Assembly: GCA_024663395.1 (NCBI GenBank)
Contig: JANFAH010000001.1
Span: forward strand, 6,510,001 to 6,574,000
DNA length: 64,000 nucleotides
DNA from: Pisolithus tinctorius
Taxonomy: Eukaryota > Basidiomycota > Agaricomycetes > Boletales > Pisolithaceae
Direction: 5' to 3'
The notes beneath the pieces are model-generated. The model made no database searches and was not told the DNA's origin. It saw only the letters and a program-made list of their open reading frames with translations. Below are positions 59,967-64,000 of this stretch, piece by piece. Every line of letters starts with the position of its first letter. Positions within the stretch are counted from its first letter, which is position 1. The position numbers were made by a program, and so were the translations under genes.

Positions 59967-61162
59967 TATAGAGAAGGTACCCGTGGAGTGCTCATTAACG
60001 TTATTGTTTCTAATCGCTAACGTTCCCCACTACAGCCCAGCTGATAGCTGCGGTCAGCGAGTTAGAAAAGCTCGTTAGCGTTCAGTCTTGTGCAGGCGGA
60101 AGTTGTTTTGTAAATCGTTTGTTCCCATCTAGTATCAGTCCTGCTATTCAAAGCTTCCGAGAATATTTGAGAATATTTATGTTATAGTAAGGGTATACCC
60201 ACGACTCTGGTGCGTGCTGGAACTTACTGATCAGACGACTGCTGCGCCAACGAGGCAGATATATGCCAGTTACATCGGATACTCTAGTTTCACTGCAGGT
60301 TTCACAATGTGACCACCGTTATTGGTGAACCAGTGCGCGCTGCATCGCTCACTACTGATAATCCAATTCGACATCTCTGGAGAGAAACACGCAACGTCAC
60401 GGTATAGCTCCCCGAATTCGTCGCTGTAAGTACTTCATACCTGCGGAAAGTGATATAGGTGATCACGGGGAATGCAGATTAGTATGTATGTGACTGGACC
60501 AAGAATAACCCATTCTCATCATTCCACAGGTGGCGTAGGCGTCACGCACTATTCCTCTTCTGTCGAGTAGAACTGCCTCGACTGTGGTTCGTGACGATTG
60601 CACCATACGGTGAGAAGGCTCCAGGTGTCTAGGCTGCAAGAACACTGGGGGATTCTTCGTGTGTGGATGACAGTCTAAGCACATTTGGGAATCCTGCGCC
60701 GTCGACTAGGTTCGCATCTTGCTGTCAAGTGCGGTGCGAGAATTCAATATTGTGGACCTAGTCCATGTCTGGCGTTCACCAGAAGCAGCCAAAATGGCGC
60801 TTCCTTTCACGTAGAGTCGGTCATCCAACAATTTCCGGGATTGATGTTTAGCTGATTTTTAAGTGCTGCTCTTCCCGATTCGCAGCGTATTCCTCTCACC
60901 CAAATCCCTGATCTCAATCAGACGTTTCCGCGAAGCCGGACTGACATTTCCCAAGACCCCCGACACCACGTTCCACTTCACGACTGACTGGTCGAGACTA
61001 CCAAATCACACAGGAACGCATGTGTTCGCACCACGGTGAGCCAAAATAAACGCAAGTTTTCATGATTGCACAAACAGGTCTCAGCCGTTGTCTATACACT
61101 AGTGTACACCTTCATTTCATTCTTATTGTGATGAGTCGACTGTGGAATTGCTGTACGGGACG
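59967..61162. other. Convergent 3' region between HET gene and methyltransferase
   Basis: It is homologous to 50,675-51,824. A fragmentary minus-strand frame (about 60,840-60,463) corresponds to the open one in the left unit but has a stop. No other gene is seen. Confidence 0.5.
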
Positions 61163-62408
61163 TCACGAGGACCACGAGAGCATCGTCAGCGCGTAATCCC
61201 CGTCTTGGGACATCCACTCCTGAACTGGATAAGCCCCGGCGGCAGTCCACAACACCTGTCGCTCGACGCGGTCATATTTGTGGGAAAAGGCGAAACGGAT
61301 GTATTCCCCTTCGTGGACAAGGATGGGTGTTTCTGATGGGATCCTGACCTGTGTATCTTTAAGGCAGCGAAAGTAGGCCTCGTTCCGGCCCTGTACCTGT
61401 GAGACACATAGTTAGTGCAGTGCTTTAGCTTAACCCGCAGAATTTTACCTCGTTGTAATAGGGATTGTAATCAAAACTCGAGACATCCACGACGTCAGCA
61501 TTGAACAGGTCGTTAATGTTACCCAATGCATTGAGAGCAAAGCGACGAGTGACGCCTGCCCTGTCGTCGTATGCAGCGCGAATGTCGTTGAGCTTGTGGT
61601 TTTTACTGTCGATGGCGACAATAAAGCGATCCCTGGGAGCCAGAATATCCCCGAAGGTGCGAATGAACTGGCCAGCTTCCTCTGAAAATTTTCGCTTCAG
61701 TTGAAGCGCACATACGGAGAGGGTATGGAAGGAATACTCCGGGACATGTTGCCGACAGAAGAGCCCAACCATAGGATGATCCTTGGACGGTCTTTGACTT
61801 GCTTCAGCCAAGTACAACCATCATCGTAGGTGCCCCACAAGCCGGCAAGGCTGACATGGGTATAGCGACCCTTCACCTCCGCAAGAGTTCGGAGCAACTC
61901 CGGCTTGTCCAAGTCAAGCGCGAAATACGTCACATCTTTCCCTTGAGCCTCCAACGCATCCAGGATTAGAGCTGTTTTGCGGAGGGCGCTATGGGACGTG
62001 AGTGGCAGGAATACGTCTATCGAACCGCCGACAAACTAACCCGGCGCCAAGTTCGAGGAGGATCGCACCGTCAGGGACGGAATTGGCGATTTGATGTGCG
62101 TGGCGAGATAAGATATCGATCTCTAACCTGGTGAGGTAGTAGTCTGGTTGGTAAGTGATCTGTTCGAACAGACGCAGGCCCTCCTCGTTGTACAGCAACA
62201 AGTTTGGGAGCTCCTTCTCATTATATGGCTTAGTGAAACCAGAAAGTACATTGGCGCGAATACCGTCCTCCAGGGCTGCGACTGTGACGGAGTGCGCGGT
62301 GGATCGTATGTCAATGATTGGAATGGTTGCTTCAAGACCTGGTGAGGCGCCAGGTCTGGAGCCTGGGGGGATCGGTACAGGTGAGGGTGAGGGGACGGGA
62401 CCGAGCAT
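61163..62408 (-). CDS. EgtD/EasF-like SAM-dependent N-methyltransferase (PF10017), stand-alone
   Basis: Four exons (62408-62041, 61988-61738, 61681-61449, 61396-61163) give 361 aa. Landmarks are ELPNLLLYNEEGLRLFEQIT and DYYLTRLEIDIL; SAM-binding LLELGAGALRKT; YFALDLDKPELLRTL; LAGLWGTYDDGCTWL; IILWLGSSVGNMSR; SFDYNPYYNE; FAFSHKYDR; and the end AAGAYPVQEWMSQDGDYALTML. The family trimethylates histidine (EgtD, Egt1 N-terminal half) or methylates dimethylallyltryptophan (EasF). The protein has the stand-alone EasF-like length and no EgtB half, so it is not a complete Egt1. Where histidine methylases have E-x-S before KF/KY, this protein reads A-F-S, so the substrate is probably not histidine; that rests on a by-eye alignment. 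A decayed copy lies at 51,825-52,575. Confidence 0.87.
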
Positions 62409-63589
62409 ACTAGCAGTGAGAAAGTAGCGACCAGTCTAAGGCAGCTTATGGGTAGAGTAGGCTTCGAGGATCCTTTATAACTGGACAACAACGCTTTAGC
62501 GCGCGGGTGGCTTGAGGGACATGATGGAACCACCCCAGAAGGCTCCATTAGTGCTAGACATGTGTTTGAGTCAAAGACGGAATCCTGCTGTGTACTTACC
62601 AGACTGGCATAGGCTTTCTTGGGTAGATATGTTTCCGCGATTGATCCATTATTGGGAATCCCCTCTATTTCTGGAGGTTCACGGCGTTGACCCGAGGATT
62701 CCCTTTCGAAGAATCTGAACGGAATCCCGGAGGAAAATTATTTCCTGCGAGCGGCGCTAATCACATCACATATGCCGTCCGTTTTCACCGCGAGCTAATG
62801 CGGTTTCGCGAGACCACGCCATGCGGCTATGAAGAGTCAGCCCATCGTGGACAACTCTGTGCTCGACGATGCATGACACATGTTGACGGAGCCCGGGCCA
62901 ACGTTTTCACATGCACTACTGCTTACCGCAGGCCGAACGAGGATGCCTCGGAGGCAAATCTTTCGATCCAAGAGTTCCCATATCTGCTATGGGCATCATC
63001 CCCACTCGCCCTATCTGTTGAAGCAGAGAAACCCCTTGCATGCGAGATACCCGATTTCCCTGATGGCTGTACACGGGCATGGTACGTCGTGATTAGGGTA
63101 AGCTGACTTCCCCCCTCTGCTTGATCCGTTCAGCTCATCTACGTCTGTGCAGGCTTGCTGCTGACAATCTGTACACAGTTTTGGCTGAATCGTCTACTTT
63201 GGTATAAGCCAACCTGAAGTAATATTGAAAACGCAACTTACGTCGAATTCATGTCTTTCTGACATACTACGAAGAGTACACATTCAAAGAGCAATCTGCA
63301 TCTAACATTTCACGGATTGGATCCATCCGAGTATGTAATTTAATTTTTATTATAACGTAACCAACAATGAGTGGTTCGCGGAAGGCCCACCTGCTGACTG
63401 GCCGCGTGCTGGGTCTGCTTGCTATCAGCAATGTTCAAGTTGTTGCACTAGTAAGCACAGGCGAGCTGTAAACGTTTCTGTTCACAGGTCAATAGTGTAG
63501 TTTCTTATTGCAGAGTGCAAGACTTTCCTGCCAGTCATTTTGCGCCACGGAGACGGTAGCAGCTGGGGCTAGAGCTTGTTATCAGAGAC
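62409..63589. other. Upstream region of the methyltransferase and spacer to the MFS relic
   Basis: No intact gene is seen. A plus ORF at 62,687-63,106 overlaps sequence shared with 52,650-52,980 of the left unit. It is not conserved in frame between the two and has no domain. Confidence 0.45.
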
Positions 63590-64000
63590 GGACCTACAAC
63601 CTTAACTTTATCATTTAGTTCTTTGCTGGCAGGCTCTTCTGCAGCACTCCTGCAATTGGGTCCTACTGGTGTATGTGGTCCGCTTCTCATTGCAGCCCTA
63701 GTACTCTGACGCTCCTTTAGTTTCTCGAAGAAACGTTCTCAAGCTTTTGCTGTCCTTGCAACGGGATCGAGTATCGGAGCCCAATTGCTATTCAGAAACT
63801 ATTCGGGAAAGACTGCTTCAAACGGAACACTCGCGTCGTAGCACCTACTATCACCTCTGCCGTCATCGTCGCCAACCTGGTTCACGTCCTTCACTTTATC
63901 GAAATGCTGTTCTGTTCTGGTGCTGGGTAGCTTCTCCTCCATCTTCGCCCTCTCTCCAACGTTAGGGGAGGCTTGTTTAATTGGCAAGCCTTCAAAAGCC
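63590..64000 (+). pseudogene. MFS transporter relic, right unit, cut by window end
   Basis: It is homologous to 53,490-53,890. The shared blocks are PTGVCGPLL, SQAFAVLATGSSIGA, LFGKDCFK (intact pattern FGKxxFxW in the family) and VIVANLVHVLHFIEML, in different frames and separated by stops. It was already decayed or decayed independently of the left copy. The rest lies beyond the window. Confidence 0.6.

Larger units (their letters stand above)
57805..64000. repeat. Segmental duplication, right (better preserved) unit
   Basis: Partner of 48,590-53,890. It runs to the window edge, so its full length is not seen. Order: leader, HET gene (+), methyltransferase (-), MFS relic (+). Confidence 0.88.

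Noticed and set aside
61163..62408. Full ergothioneine synthase Egt1
   Set aside because: The gene stops right after the methyltransferase domain (DYALTML then stop), and no DinB/FGE-sulfatase part follows on the minus strand.
1..64000. tRNA, rRNA and CRISPR
   Set aside because: No convincing internal B-box (GGTTCGAATCC-like) with an acceptor stem, no rRNA-like conserved stretch and no spacer-repeat array were found by eye; tRNAscan-SE would settle the tRNA question.

Overview
The window is nuclear DNA of a fungus, almost certainly a basidiomycete of the Agaricomycetes. The protein genes are cut by many short (about 45-60 base) GT-AG introns. The families seen are typical of that group: CorA-like proteins with a divergent GMN motif, DUF6699, HET-domain proteins and a Plavaka-type transposase. 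I cannot name the genus. No rRNA, tRNA or CRISPR was recognised.

Region 1 (1-16,690) is a tandem array of three intact 11-exon CorA-like genes in a repeat unit of about 4.14 kb. Unit 1 carries a 6,061-base insertion (2,780-8,840) with inverted ends. It holds a decayed Plavaka transposase, a 43/130-base minisatellite, a truncated Tc1 element and a possible LTR fragment. Unit 1 also carries a 165-base MITE-like insertion. The sister unit preserves the empty site for both. Exons 2-3 of copies 1 and 2 lie in a 525-base stretch of perfect identity flanked by diverged sequence, which looks like gene conversion.

Region 2 (16,700-41,720) is a gene-dense housekeeping block: an NCS1 purine/cytosine permease, a PAF-acetylhydrolase-like esterase, a DUF6699 protein, the ribosome-quality-control E3 ligase listerin, a mitochondrial-type DEAD-box helicase, CTP synthase, a D-2-hydroxyacid dehydrogenase, the nucleoporin Seh1 and the Fe-S assembly WD40 protein Cia1. 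Two pairs (listerin/helicase and Seh1/Cia1) are divergent with gaps of only 173 and 138 bases.

Region 3 (41,720-48,880) is gene-poor. It holds one small four-exon gene of unknown function, a 283-base tandem repeat, a 78-base tandem duplication and a small secreted six-cysteine protein.

Region 4 (48,590-64,000) is an old segmental duplication whose units contain a HET-domain gene, a convergent EgtD-like (PF10017) methyltransferase and an MFS (monocarboxylate-type) transporter relic. The left copy has lost its HET and methyltransferase genes to frameshifts and deletions. The right copy keeps both intact. A phytanoyl-CoA-dioxygenase-family gene lies between the units. The methyltransferase, dioxygenase and transporter remnants together hint at a small former metabolic cluster, but this is inference.
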